Source: Amycolatopsis dendrobii
GTDB taxonomy: Bacteria; Actinomycetota; Actinomycetes; Mycobacteriales; Pseudonocardiaceae
Length of the DNA stretch: 64,000 nucleotides
Direction of reading: 5' to 3'
NCBI RefSeq assembly: GCF_014145675.1
Contig: NZ_JACGZW010000009.1
Coordinates: 62,001-126,000 of the forward strand
Part shown: in pieces, positions 27,055 to 35,600 of the stretch
Layout of the letters: each line of letters begins with the position of its first letter
Position numbering within the stretch: the first letter of the stretch is position 1
Position numbers and translations under genes: made by a program
The notes under the pieces: generated by a model
Database searches by the model: none
What the model saw: the letters and a program-made list of their open reading frames with translations, nothing else
Told to the model about the DNA's origin: nothing

Positions 27055-28242
27055 GTGACCACCTCAGCGCACGGGTACGACCTCGCGACGAAGGACCTGG
27101 ATCCGCCGCTCGCGATCGTCGACCTGGACGCCTTCGACGCCAACGCCGACGACCTGCTGCGCCGGGCCGCGGGCAAGCCGATCCGGGTGGTCAGCAAGTC
27201 CGTGCGCTGCCGTGCGCTGCTGGAGCGGGCGCTCGCGCGAGACGGTTTCGAAGGCCTGATGTGCTACTCGCTCGCCGAGGCCGTTTGGCACGCTGAGCTG
27301 GGCACTTCCGACGACATCGTGGTCGCGTACCCGACCGCGGACCACGAAGCGCTCCGCCGGCTGGCGGCGAGCGAACGCGCTCGCGCGGCGGTCACGATCA
27401 TGGTCGATTCGACCGAGCACCTCGATCTCGTCGACGCCGCGCTCGGCCATGGCCACCCGGACATCCGCGTGTGCCTCGAACTCGACGCGTCCTGGCGTCC
27501 GCTGCCCGGGGTACACGTCGGCACCCGACGTTCGCCGGTGTTCAAACCGGCGCAAGCCGTCGCGATCGCCCGCCGGATAGTTACGCGGCCGGGTTTCCAG
27601 TTGGTCGGGATGATGGCGTACGAAGGCCAGATCGCCGGACTCGGCGACGCCGCCGGAAAAGGCCTGCAAAACCGCGTGATCGGCTGGATGCAACACCGTT
27701 CCGCGGCCGAACTCGCCCGTCGCCGAGGTGCGGCGGTGCGGGCCGTGCGCGAGGTCGCCGACCTGGAGTTCGTCAACGGCGGCGGCACCGGAAGCATCGA
27801 GACCACCGGCGCGGAGGACGTGGTCACCGAGATCGCGGCCGGGTCCGGATTCCTCGCCCCGACGCTGTTCGACGGCTATTCGCACTTCCAGCCGCGGCCC
27901 GCCGCGTTGTTCGCGCTGCCGGTGGTGCGCCGTCCGGCGAAGAATGTCGCGACGCTGTACTCCGGCGGCTACATCGCCTCCGGACCGACCGGTCCGTCGC
28001 GCGAACCGTCGCCGTATCTGCCGGAAGGCTTGCGCCTGCTGGGTTTCGAAGGTGCCGGCGAAGTGCAGACCCCAGTGACCGGCGAGGCCGCGCGCACGCT
28101 GCGGCTCGGCGACCGGGTCTGGCTGCGGCACGCGAAAGCCGGGGAATTGGCCGAACGATTCCTGGCCTACCACCTCGTCCGCGGCAGCCAGGTGGAACGA
28201 ACCGTCCCGACTTACCGCGGCGAGGGGCAGAACTTCGGCTGA
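27055..28242 (+). CDS. PLP-dependent amino acid aldolase/deaminase (alanine racemase-like fold)
   Basis: A 395-residue fold-type III PLP enzyme. The N-terminal barrel has PPLAIVDLDAFDANADDLLRRAAG and the PLP lysine in IRVVSKSVRC, then CLELDASWRPL, MMAYEGQIAGLG and FVNGGGTGSIETT (phosphate-binding Gly run). The C-terminal domain ends HLVRGSQVERTVPTYRGEGQNFG, as in D-threonine aldolase/D-serine dehydratase-like proteins. GTG at 27055 is preferred by alignment to that fold; no Shine-Dalgarno is visible, so the message may be leaderless. Substrate is likely a D-amino acid or beta-hydroxy amino acid. Confidence 0.88.
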   Translation: MTTSAHGYDLATKDLDPPLAIVDLDAFDANADDLLRRAAGKPIRVVSKSVRCRALLERALARDGFEGLMCYSLAEAVWHAELGTSDDIVVAYPTADHEALRRLAASERARAAVTIMVDSTEHLDLVDAALGHGHPDIRVCLELDASWRPLPGVHVGTRRSPVFKPAQAVAIARRIVTRPGFQLVGMMAYEGQIAGLGDAAGKGLQNRVIGWMQHRSAAELARRRGAAVRAVREVADLEFVNGGGTGSIETTGAEDVVTEIAAGSGFLAPTLFDGYSHFQPRPAALFALPVVRRPAKNVATLYSGGYIASGPTGPSREPSPYLPEGLRLLGFEGAGEVQTPVTGEAARTLRLGDRVWLRHAKAGELAERFLAYHLVRGSQVERTVPTYRGEGQNFG

Positions 28243-28258
28243 GCGCGGGCCCCGAGCG

Positions 28259-28337
28259 CCCCAATGTGGCATTGGGTGCATGCGACGCACCGAACGCCAC
28301 TTTGGGTGCGTGGGGCGCACCCAACGCCACATTGGGG
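28259..28337. repeat. Inverted-repeat element between convergent genes
   Basis: Three copies of a ~21-bp unit: CCCCAATGTGGCATTGGGTG.. (28259-28279, plus), a degenerate inverted copy (28287-28306) and GCACCCAACGCCACATTGGG.. (28317-28337, inverted). The outer pair has 21-bp arms with one mismatch and a 37-nt loop. It fills the gap between the convergent PLP-aldolase and TetR stops, so it may be a two-way terminator. Confidence 0.85.
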
Positions 28338-28343
28338 AAGCGG

Positions 28344-29003
28344 TCAGTCGCCGAATTTGCTTGCCAGGTAACCCTTCACCACGTGCTTGGCCTCGGCGAC
28401 GATCCGCTCGTCCCCGTTCGGGTCGCGGCGGAAGGCGAGTTTCAGCAGCGCGTCCGCCGTCTCGTTGGCGATCGCGATGGCGAACCGGAGTTCGTCGGCG
28501 GGCCGGTCGACGTGCCCGCGCAGGATTTCGACCAGCGAGTCCGCGATGACCGAGTTGTTGTCGCGGTCGTCAGCCAGCAGCCGGACGTCGATCACGTCTC
28601 CGAAGTGGACCTTCGAGAACCCCGGCACCTCGCGGTGCATCTGCAGGTAGATGTCGAGCACCGAGTCGACGATGTTCCACCAGTGCTCGGGGCTCAGCTG
28701 CTGCAGCCGTTCGTTCACCGCGGCCACGAACCGTTCCAGGTTCCGCTGCGTCAGCGCCTGCACGACCGCGCGTTTGTCCGGGAAGAACTGGTACAGCGAC
28801 CCCACCGCGACGCCCGCGCGTTTGGCGATCAGCGTGGTGGTGAGCGCGTCGTAGCCCACCTCGTCAATGAGCACGGCGCTCGCGTCCAGCATCTGTTCCA
28901 CCCGCCGGGCGCTGCGTTGCTGAACCGGCTTTCGCCGCAGCGGTGTGGGTTCAGCCTGGGTCTCGGCCACGTCGTTCCTCGGAGTCTCTCGCGATTCACT
29001 CAT
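28344..29003 (-). CDS. TetR-family transcriptional regulator
   Basis: A 219-residue regulator beginning MSESRETPRNDV at ATG 29003. The helix-turn-helix is RSARRVEQMLDASAVLIDEVGYDALTTTLIAKRAGVAVGSLYQFFPDKRAVV (key: T-T-L-I-A-x-R-A-G-V-x-x-G-S-L-Y-x-F-F-x-x-K). The C-terminal ligand domain is helical. It is divergent from the beta-glucosidase and sugar transporter genes, 115 bp away, and is the obvious repressor for them. Ligand unknown. Confidence 0.93.
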   Translation of the reverse strand: MSESRETPRNDVAETQAEPTPLRRKPVQQRSARRVEQMLDASAVLIDEVGYDALTTTLIAKRAGVAVGSLYQFFPDKRAVVQALTQRNLERFVAAVNERLQQLSPEHWWNIVDSVLDIYLQMHREVPGFSKVHFGDVIDVRLLADDRDNNSVIADSLVEILRGHVDRPADELRFAIAIANETADALLKLAFRRDPNGDERIVAEAKHVVKGYLASKFGD

Positions 29004-29066
29004 CTGATCTGGGACTTTAGCGCCCCGCGGGGCTTCCCCCGAGACGAGTGACGACCTAACATATGA

Positions 29067-29081
29067 GAACTTTTCACGTTC
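29067..29081. promoter_or_regulatory. Candidate TetR operator
   Basis: GAAC-N7-GTTC dyad (GAACTTTTCACGTTC) in the 115-bp spacer between the TetR gene and the beta-glucosidase. A perfect GCCCCGCGGGGC palindrome lies at 29022-29033 as a second candidate. Which, if either, is bound cannot be told by reading. Confidence 0.3.
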
Positions 29082-29117
29082 ACCCGCGAGGGTGTCCGAA
29101 GGCAAGGGGTGCTCAGC

Positions 29118-30440
29118 GTGGACCATCCGACCTTCCCGCCCGACTTCCTGTGGGGTGTCTCGACCTCGGCGTTCCAGATCGAGGGGGCGACGGCCGAAGG
29201 CGGTCGCGGACCGTCCATCTGGGACACGTTCACCGCCGCCGAAGGCAAGATCGCCCGGGGCGAGGACGCCAAGGTAGCGGCCGACCACTACCACCGCTAC
29301 TCCGAGGACATCGCCCTGATGGCGGAACTCGGCGTCGGCGCCTACCGGATGTCGATCGCGTGGCCGCGCATCCAGCCCGATGGCACCGGCAAGCCCAACG
29401 CGGAGGGACTTGCCTTCTACGACAAGCTGATCGACGAGGTCTGCGCGGCCGGAATCGCCCCGGCGATCACGCTGTACCACTGGGACACGCCGCAGGCGAT
29501 CGAGGACGCGGGCGGCTGGCGGTCCCGCGACACCGCCTTCCGCTTCGCCGAATACGCCACGATCGTGGGGGAGCATTTCGCCGATCGGGCGAAACTCTGG
29601 ATCCCGCTCAACGAGCCGATGGTCATGTCGATCTACGGATACGGCATCGGCGAGTACGCGCCCGGCCAGTTCCTGCTGCTCGACGCGCTCCCCACCGCGC
29701 ATCACCAAAACCTCGCGCACGGACTGGCCGTGCAGGCGCTGCGTGCGGCCGGCGCGACCGGAATCGGCACCGCGAACAACCACTCGCCGATCTGGCCGGA
29801 CCACGACACGCCCGCCGACCGCGAAGCCGCCGACTGGCTCGACGCGCTGATCAACCGCACCTTCGCCGACCCGATGCTGCTCGGCAGCTACCCCGAGCAG
29901 GTCCACCCGCATCTGCCGGAGAACTTCGCCGACGACCTGCCCACGATCGCCCAGCCGCTCGATTTCTACGGCGTCAACTACTACGAACCCCAAGGCGTGA
30001 CCGCACCCGGGCAGGGCAACCCGCTGCCGTTCGAACTGCGCCCGATCGAGGGTTATCCGATGACCACCAACGATTCGCCGATCGTCCCGCAGGCGTTGCG
30101 CGATCTGCTGGTGTCCTTCCACGAGCGCTACCGCGAACACCTGCCGCCGGTCCAGATCACCGAGAACGGCTGCAGTTTCGCCGACGAACCCGCCGCCGAC
30201 GGCAGCGTTCCCGATCCCGAACGCATCGAATTCCTCGCCAGCCACCTGCAAGCGCTGCGCGAAGCGATGGATGCCGGCGTCGACGTGCGCGGATACTTCG
30301 TCTGGTCGCTGCTGGACAACTTCGAATGGTCCAAGGGCTACGCGCCGCGGTTCGGGCTCGTGCACGTGGATTACGAGACGCAACGCCGCACGCCCAAGGA
30401 TTCCTTCGCCTGGTACCGGAAGCTGGTCCGCCATGAGTGA
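29118..30440 (+). CDS. Beta-glucosidase, glycoside hydrolase family 1
   Basis: A 440-residue GH1 enzyme without signal peptide, so it cleaves imported beta-glucosides in the cytoplasm. GTG at 29118 is chosen because AAGGGG lies eight bases upstream; GTG at 29109 would leave no spacer. The N-terminal signature FPPDFLWGVSTSAFQIEGA is present. The acid/base is Glu166 (PLNEPMV) and the nucleophile Glu349 (ITENGC). Aglycone-side WSLLDNFEWSKGYAPRFGLVHVDY closes the barrel. It overlaps the sugar transporter gene by 8 bp. Confidence 0.95.
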   Translation: MDHPTFPPDFLWGVSTSAFQIEGATAEGGRGPSIWDTFTAAEGKIARGEDAKVAADHYHRYSEDIALMAELGVGAYRMSIAWPRIQPDGTGKPNAEGLAFYDKLIDEVCAAGIAPAITLYHWDTPQAIEDAGGWRSRDTAFRFAEYATIVGEHFADRAKLWIPLNEPMVMSIYGYGIGEYAPGQFLLLDALPTAHHQNLAHGLAVQALRAAGATGIGTANNHSPIWPDHDTPADREAADWLDALINRTFADPMLLGSYPEQVHPHLPENFADDLPTIAQPLDFYGVNYYEPQGVTAPGQGNPLPFELRPIEGYPMTTNDSPIVPQALRDLLVSFHERYREHLPPVQITENGCSFADEPAADGSVPDPERIEFLASHLQALREAMDAGVDVRGYFVWSLLDNFEWSKGYAPRFGLVHVDYETQRRTPKDSFAWYRKLVRHE

Positions 30441-31692
30441 CACCGCCGCCGCTGTCCCGGACGTTTTCGCCGAGCCGGTCAAGCGCGTCCGCGCCGGGTG
30501 GATGACGCTGCTGTTCCTCGCGAACATCGCGCTGTGGCTGGGCATTTACGCGCCGATCCAGGTCTTGCTGCCCCAGCAGGCCGAACTGCTCGACGCCGCG
30601 CACAAGGAAACCGTCTTCGGCATCGTGACCGGCATCGGCGCGGCCGTCGCGCTCGTCGCGAACCCGGCGATCGGCCTGCTCTCGGACCGCACCTGCTCGC
30701 GGTTCGGCAGGCGGCATCCGTGGACGATCGCGGGCGGCGCGATCGGCGCGGCCGGCCTGCTGGTGCTGGCCGAGGCCCCGAACGTCGTCGTGATGACGAT
30801 CGGCTGGTGTCTCGTGCAGGCCGGGCTCAACGGCATGCTCGCGACGCTGATGTCCGGCATCGCCGACCGGGTTCCGGTCGGGCAGCGCGCGCAGGTCGGC
30901 GGGCTGGTCGGCATCGCGCAGATGCTCGGCACCGTGCTCGGCGCGGTGGTGGTCGTGGTGATGCTCGACCTCGCCGGGCTGCCGCTCGGCTACGCGGCCT
31001 GCGCCGCGATCGTGCTCGCCGGTGCGGCGGCGTTCGTGCTGCGCACGCCGGACGCGCGGCTGCCGCTGGAGCTCCGGCCGAGCGGGCAGATCCGAGAGAT
31101 CCTCGCCGACCTGTGGGTCTCGCCGCGGCGGCATCCGGATTTCGCGTGGGCGTGGGCCTGTCACTTCATGATCAACCTCGGCAATGCCTTCGGCACGCTC
31201 TACCTGCTGTTCTTCCTCAAGGACGCGGTGCACTACCCGGATCCGGACAGCGGACTGCTGATCATGATGGGCCTGTACGGCGTGGCCTTGGTGATCGGCG
31301 CGGTGCTGGCCGGGCACTTCTCGGACAAGTCCGGCAACCGCAAGCCGTACGTCCTCGGCTCGGCGGCGATCATGGCGCTGGCCGCGTTGCTGCTGGTGAT
31401 CTGGCAGAGCTGGCCGGTGGCGCTCGTGGCGTCGCCGCTGCTGGGAGTCGGGTTCGGGACGTACATGGCGGTGGCGCTGGCGATGCTGACGCAGGTGCTG
31501 CCCGCGGCGCAGAACCGGGCCAAGGACCTCGGCGTGGTCAACATCGCGAACTCCCTGCCGCAGGTGGTCGCGCCGCTGCTCACGACGTTGATCCTGCAGT
31601 GGCTGGGCGGGTATCCGGGACTGTTCGCGGCGTCCGCGGTGGCGACGTTGCTGGCCGGGGTTTTGGTGACTCGGGTGCGATCGGTGGGTTAG
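30433..31692 (+). CDS. MFS transporter, probably for beta-glucosides
   Basis: A 419-residue membrane protein with about 12 helices. Between helices 2 and 3 is the MFS loop GLLSDRTCSRFGRRHPW and the equivalent in the second half is GHFSDKSGNRKPY. The start overlaps the beta-glucosidase stop, so the pair forms an uptake-plus-cleavage unit under the divergent TetR regulator. The loop pattern and helix order also fit the sugar:cation (GPH) symporter group. Confidence 0.9.
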   Translation: MSDTAAAVPDVFAEPVKRVRAGWMTLLFLANIALWLGIYAPIQVLLPQQAELLDAAHKETVFGIVTGIGAAVALVANPAIGLLSDRTCSRFGRRHPWTIAGGAIGAAGLLVLAEAPNVVVMTIGWCLVQAGLNGMLATLMSGIADRVPVGQRAQVGGLVGIAQMLGTVLGAVVVVVMLDLAGLPLGYAACAAIVLAGAAAFVLRTPDARLPLELRPSGQIREILADLWVSPRRHPDFAWAWACHFMINLGNAFGTLYLLFFLKDAVHYPDPDSGLLIMMGLYGVALVIGAVLAGHFSDKSGNRKPYVLGSAAIMALAALLLVIWQSWPVALVASPLLGVGFGTYMAVALAMLTQVLPAAQNRAKDLGVVNIANSLPQVVAPLLTTLILQWLGGYPGLFAASAVATLLAGVLVTRVRSVG

Positions 31693-31695
31693 CGC

Positions 31696-31726
31696 TTGCG
31701 TTTGAGCGCGCTCACAGGCTTAGCGT
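31696..31726 (+). promoter_or_regulatory. MerR-type promoter with 19-bp spacer and central dyad
   Basis: -35 TTGCGT (31696-31701), 19-bp spacer, -10 TAGCGT (31721-31726, fits TANNNT). The spacer holds the perfect 12-bp palindrome TGAGCGCGCTCA (31703-31714). Over-long spacers with a central dyad are the hallmark of MerR-controlled promoters. Transcription would begin around 31733, at the ATG itself (31734). Confidence 0.65.
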
Positions 31727-31733
31727 CTTCGGC

Positions 31734-32198
31734 ATGGAGAAGGAAGACGCGCTGACCGAGGCGCTGCGCCTGGCGGTCGACCCGCCGGGCACGGTGTCGG
31801 TCGAAGCGCTGCGGGAACTGGCCCGGGACGATGACGCGAACGAGTGGGACATCGCCACCACCGCGCAACACCTCGGGCTGAACCCGCACACGCTGCGGTA
31901 CTACGAGCGGATCGGGCTGGTCCAGGTCGCCCGGGACAGCGCCGGGCATCGCGTTTACGACGCCGCGTCGGTGCGCCGGCTGGTGTTCCTGACGCGGATG
32001 CGCGTGTCGGGCATGTCGATCAGCGACCTGCGCCGCTACATCGAGCTGGTCGATTCCGGCGCGGAAACCGTGCCCGAACGACGCGAAATGCTCCTGGAAC
32101 ACCGCGACACGCTGCGCGCGCAGATCGCTCAGCTGCAGCTTTCCCTCGCCGCCACCGAATACAAGATCGCCACTTACCAGGAAGGCCCCCTGCCGTGA
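31734..32198 (+). CDS. MerR-family transcriptional regulator
   Basis: A 154-residue protein. After a 38-residue acidic N-terminal extension comes the MerR helix-turn-helix: WDIATTAQHLGLNPHTLRYYERIGLVQVARDSAGHRVYDAASVRRLVFLTRMRVSGMSI (key R-Y-Y-E-R-I-G-L), then a coiled-coil dimer helix and no metal-binding Cys tail. There is no ribosome site before ATG 31734, matching a leaderless transcript. Its stop overlaps the start of the CMD gene, so both are under the dyad promoter. Confidence 0.93.
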   Translation: MEKEDALTEALRLAVDPPGTVSVEALRELARDDDANEWDIATTAQHLGLNPHTLRYYERIGLVQVARDSAGHRVYDAASVRRLVFLTRMRVSGMSISDLRRYIELVDSGAETVPERREMLLEHRDTLRAQIAQLQLSLAATEYKIATYQEGPLP

Positions 32199-32611
32199 TC
32201 CAGCACGACGTCGACAGCCCGGAAAACCTCGCCCGCCGCAAGCACGGGCTCGACGTGCTGTCCCGCATCGACGGCCACCAGGGCGAAGCCGTCATCGACT
32301 CCCTCGCCGACATCAACCCCGCCCTCGGACACCACGTGGCCGCGTTCGCCTTCGGCGACATGTACGACCGGCCCGGCCTCGACCCGCGCAGCCGCCAGCT
32401 CGTCACCCTCGGCGTGCTGACCGCGCTCGGCGGCTGCGAACCGCAGCTCAAGGTGCACATCGGCGCGGCGCTGAACGTCGGGCTCAGCCGCGAGGAAATC
32501 ACCGAGGCGCTCATGCACTCGGCGGTTTACGCGGGGTTCCCGCGAGCGTTGAACGCCACCTTCGCCGCGCGCGAGGTGTTCGCCGCGCGCGACGCGGAGG
32601 AAACCGCCTGA
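32195..32611 (+). CDS. Carboxymuconolactone decarboxylase-family protein
   Basis: A 138-residue all-helical CMD/AhpD-fold protein: GTG at 32195 overlaps the MerR stop (GTGA). Landmarks are FAFGDMYDRPGLDPRSRQLVTLGVLTALGGCEPQLKVHIGAALNVGLSREEITEALMHSAVYAGFPRA. It has one Cys (GGCEPQL) where AhpD has a CxxC pair, so it is closer to gamma-carboxymuconolactone decarboxylase and probably not a peroxidase partner. Control by the MerR gene is the clear inference; the inducing compound is unknown. Confidence 0.9.
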   Translation: MIQHDVDSPENLARRKHGLDVLSRIDGHQGEAVIDSLADINPALGHHVAAFAFGDMYDRPGLDPRSRQLVTLGVLTALGGCEPQLKVHIGAALNVGLSREEITEALMHSAVYAGFPRALNATFAAREVFAARDAEETA

Positions 32612-32618
32612 CGCCCGC

Positions 32619-32649
32619 GGAGCCCGGCTCGGTTCTCTTGCCGGGCTCC
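32619..32649. terminator. Two-way terminator hairpin
   Basis: GGAGCCCGGC and GCCGGGCTCC, perfect 10-bp arms, 11-nt loop, in the 43-bp gap between the convergent CMD gene and the RHS toxin. No long U-tract on either strand. Confidence 0.6.
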
Positions 32650-32654
32650 GGAGG

Positions 32655-35600
32655 TCACCAGCCGCGGTTTTTCCGCGCGTCGTCCGCCATCTTGTCGGAC
32701 TTGGCTTTCGCCTCCGCGGCGGCGTCCCGCACGTCCTGTTTGCTGGGCTCGCCGACCTCGTCCAGGTACTTCTTCTTTTCGGGGTCGCTCCACTCCTTCG
32801 GGTCGTACTTCCCGTTTTCGAGGTCGTCCCAGTCCTTCTTGGTCGGCCCGATGCCCTGCTCGTTCCGGTTGCCCCATTCGGTGCGCATCGAGTTTCCGTC
32901 CAGCGGCTTGTCCGGGCGCTTCCAGTCCTTATGCGGGTCGGAGTCGACGTCGATCGGCTTGCCGTTGTCGTCGAGCCGGTAGGGATGCCCGTCCGGAGCC
33001 TTGTTGTACTCGTCGATCGTGGGATGCCGCCCAGACGGCGAGGGCAGATCGTGGAACCGCTTGATGATGTCGTCCACGTCTTTTTCGGTGTAGTTCTTCG
33101 GGTTTTCCTTGAGATCGGTGAATTCGAGGAAGGACTTGTGCCACTTCTCGAATTCTTCCTTCTTGCCGCCGGGCCAGTCGAAGTCCGCGCTGTCGCCGAT
33201 GTCCCGGGTGGCCTGGTTCATCTGCTTGGGGTCGGTGATGCGGTCCGCTTGCTGGCCGATCGGACGCCAGTTCTTGTCGAGATCCGGGTGGTCCTTGTGC
33301 TTGTAGCCGCCGCTCTTGTCCAGCGAATCGCTCGGCCACTTCGGGTTCTCGGTCTTGATGTTCTCGTTCTTGTCGACCTTGAGCTTGCCCGCGATCCCGT
33401 CCTCGATGTTGCCGATCCGGGTCGAAACGCCGCCGATCCCGGCATTGGTGTGCTGCGGGCCGAGCGGCAGGTTCTTGGGCTGGTTGTGCAGCTTCGGCAG
33501 TTCGTCCTCGCCGTATTTCTTGGTCAGCGCGCTTTGCTTGTCGACCGGCTGCTCGTGTACCCAGTTCTTCAGTCCGTCCCGCATCTTCTGGAACGAGATG
33601 ATGTGCCGCTGCGCCACATCGCTTCCGGCCTTGTGGAACGGATCGTTTTTGTCACCGGTCTGGTTCTTGCGCGCGTTCTTGGCGTCTGAGTTCCACGCCA
33701 TCCGGTCCCAGACGTCCTCGTCCTTCTTTTTCTTCGCCTTCGACTTGCCGTCGGAGCCGCCGGAACCGTCGTCCTTGTCGTCGCGTTTGCGCTTGTTTTT
33801 GCCCTTGCCGCCGTCGGCGGCGGCGGACTTGCTGCTTCCGCCGCCGTTGCCGGCGTTGTGCTTGGCCGTGGAGTCCGCGGGCGGCGGATCCGTCGCCTTG
33901 CCTTTGCCCTTTCCGCAGCCTTCGAGGCCGAGCGGATCGTAGGCGGCGAACGGGTCGGGGACGTAGGCGACCGGGTTCGGCCCGCCCTCCAGCCCGAGCG
34001 GGTCCTGGCTGAGGTAGCGCGCGGCGGCTGGGTCGTAGTAGCGGAAAACGTTGTAGTGCAGGCCGGATTCCGCGTCGGCGTACTGGCCGGGGAACTGCAG
34101 CGGGATGCCGCCGGGCCGCACCCGGCCCCACAGCGAACGACGCGCGGTCCAGGCGAGGCCGCCGTGCTCGTCGATCAGGTCGGTCGGCGTGCCAATGGCG
34201 TCGGTGACGACGGACGCGAACCGGTCGCCGCCCGGGCCGCGTTCGAGCTGAGTGACCGGTTCGTCGCTGCCCGGTCTGCGTTCCCAGGTGGTCGTCCGGC
34301 GCACTCCAGCCTGGTCGGTGTGCACCTGCTCGATGAGCACGAAGCCATCCCACACGAACCGGGTCGATTCGGCGACGGAACCGTCGGCCAGCAGCCGTTC
34401 CTTGGCGATCCGGCGGCCGAGCGGGTCGTACCGGTAGCGCCACTGGGCGCCGTCCGGTGTGCGCAGGCCGGTGAGCAGGTCGCCGGTCCAGGCGTACTCC
34501 CACACCCGCACGCCGCCCGGATGCACCTCGCGGTGCCGGATCCGGCGGCCGAGGGAGTCGTAGTCGGCGGACAGGCCAGGGCTGCCCGACCAGGCTGTCA
34601 GTTCGCCAGCCGGGTTGTAGCGCAGTTCTTCCCTGCCTGCCGGGGAAGACACCGTGACCACGCGTCCGGCCGGGTCCCGCGCGAAGGCGGTTTTCCCGGA
34701 AAGGCTGTCCTGCACCGCGGCCAGGCTGCCGTCCGCGTAGTACTCGAGTCCGCGCCGCTGCACCGGCGTTGTTCCACGGGAAACCTGCTGCGCGGTGACT
34801 AGCCCGCGCGGGCCGAACACCTGCTGCAGGGTGCTGATCCCGTCGGTGTCGCGGGCGAGCACGCGGCCCTCGTCGTCCAGCCGGTAGCGCACGGTGTGTC
34901 CCGCCGTGGTCAGCGAAACCGGCCGGTCTTCCTCGTCGAACCGCCACACGCTTTCCGCGCCCGACGGTGTGCGGCGGCGGATCGTCTGGCCTTGCTCGTC
35001 GTAGGAGAAGTGCACCTCGACGCCGTCGATCGCCTCGCGGACGACCCGGCCGTACAGATCGCGGTCGAACTCCACCACGGAATCCGCGGACTCGACCCGC
35101 ACGACGTTGCCGACCGGGTCGTAGGCGTAGCGCACGGTGCGGTGCGGACCGCGGACCTCGATTCGGTTGCCGAGCAGGTCGTACTCGTTCTCGGTGACCG
35201 AACCGTCCGGCTCGGTCACCCGGATCGGCTGCCCGGCCGCGTCGTAGGCGTAGGTGCGGGTCCGGCCGTCGAAATCGGTCTGCGCGACCAGCCTGCCGAG
35301 CGGGTCGTAGGTGTAGGTCCAGGTGCGGTTCAACGGATCGGTGACCGAGGTCAGCCGGAGTTCGGTGTCGTAGGTGTAGCTGGTGCGCGCGCCGGACGGG
35401 TCCACGACCGCGGTGACCACGTCGAACGGGCCGTACTCCCGCCGGGTCACCCGGCCGAGTTCGTCGACGTGCTCGATTTCGTTGCCCTCGCGGTCATACC
35501 GCCACGTCGCACGCTCGCGGCGCACCCCGATCCGCGAGGCGGGTTTGCCATCGACCGTCCAGCCCAGCTGCGTCCGTCCGCCGCCTGCCTCGGGCGTCGA

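Noticed and set aside
32931..33942. Plus-strand frames opposite the RHS toxin tail, considered as an immunity gene
   Set aside because: They are Ser/Phe/Pro- or Val/Leu-rich mirror images of Lys/Asp/Asn codons, without a ribosome site.
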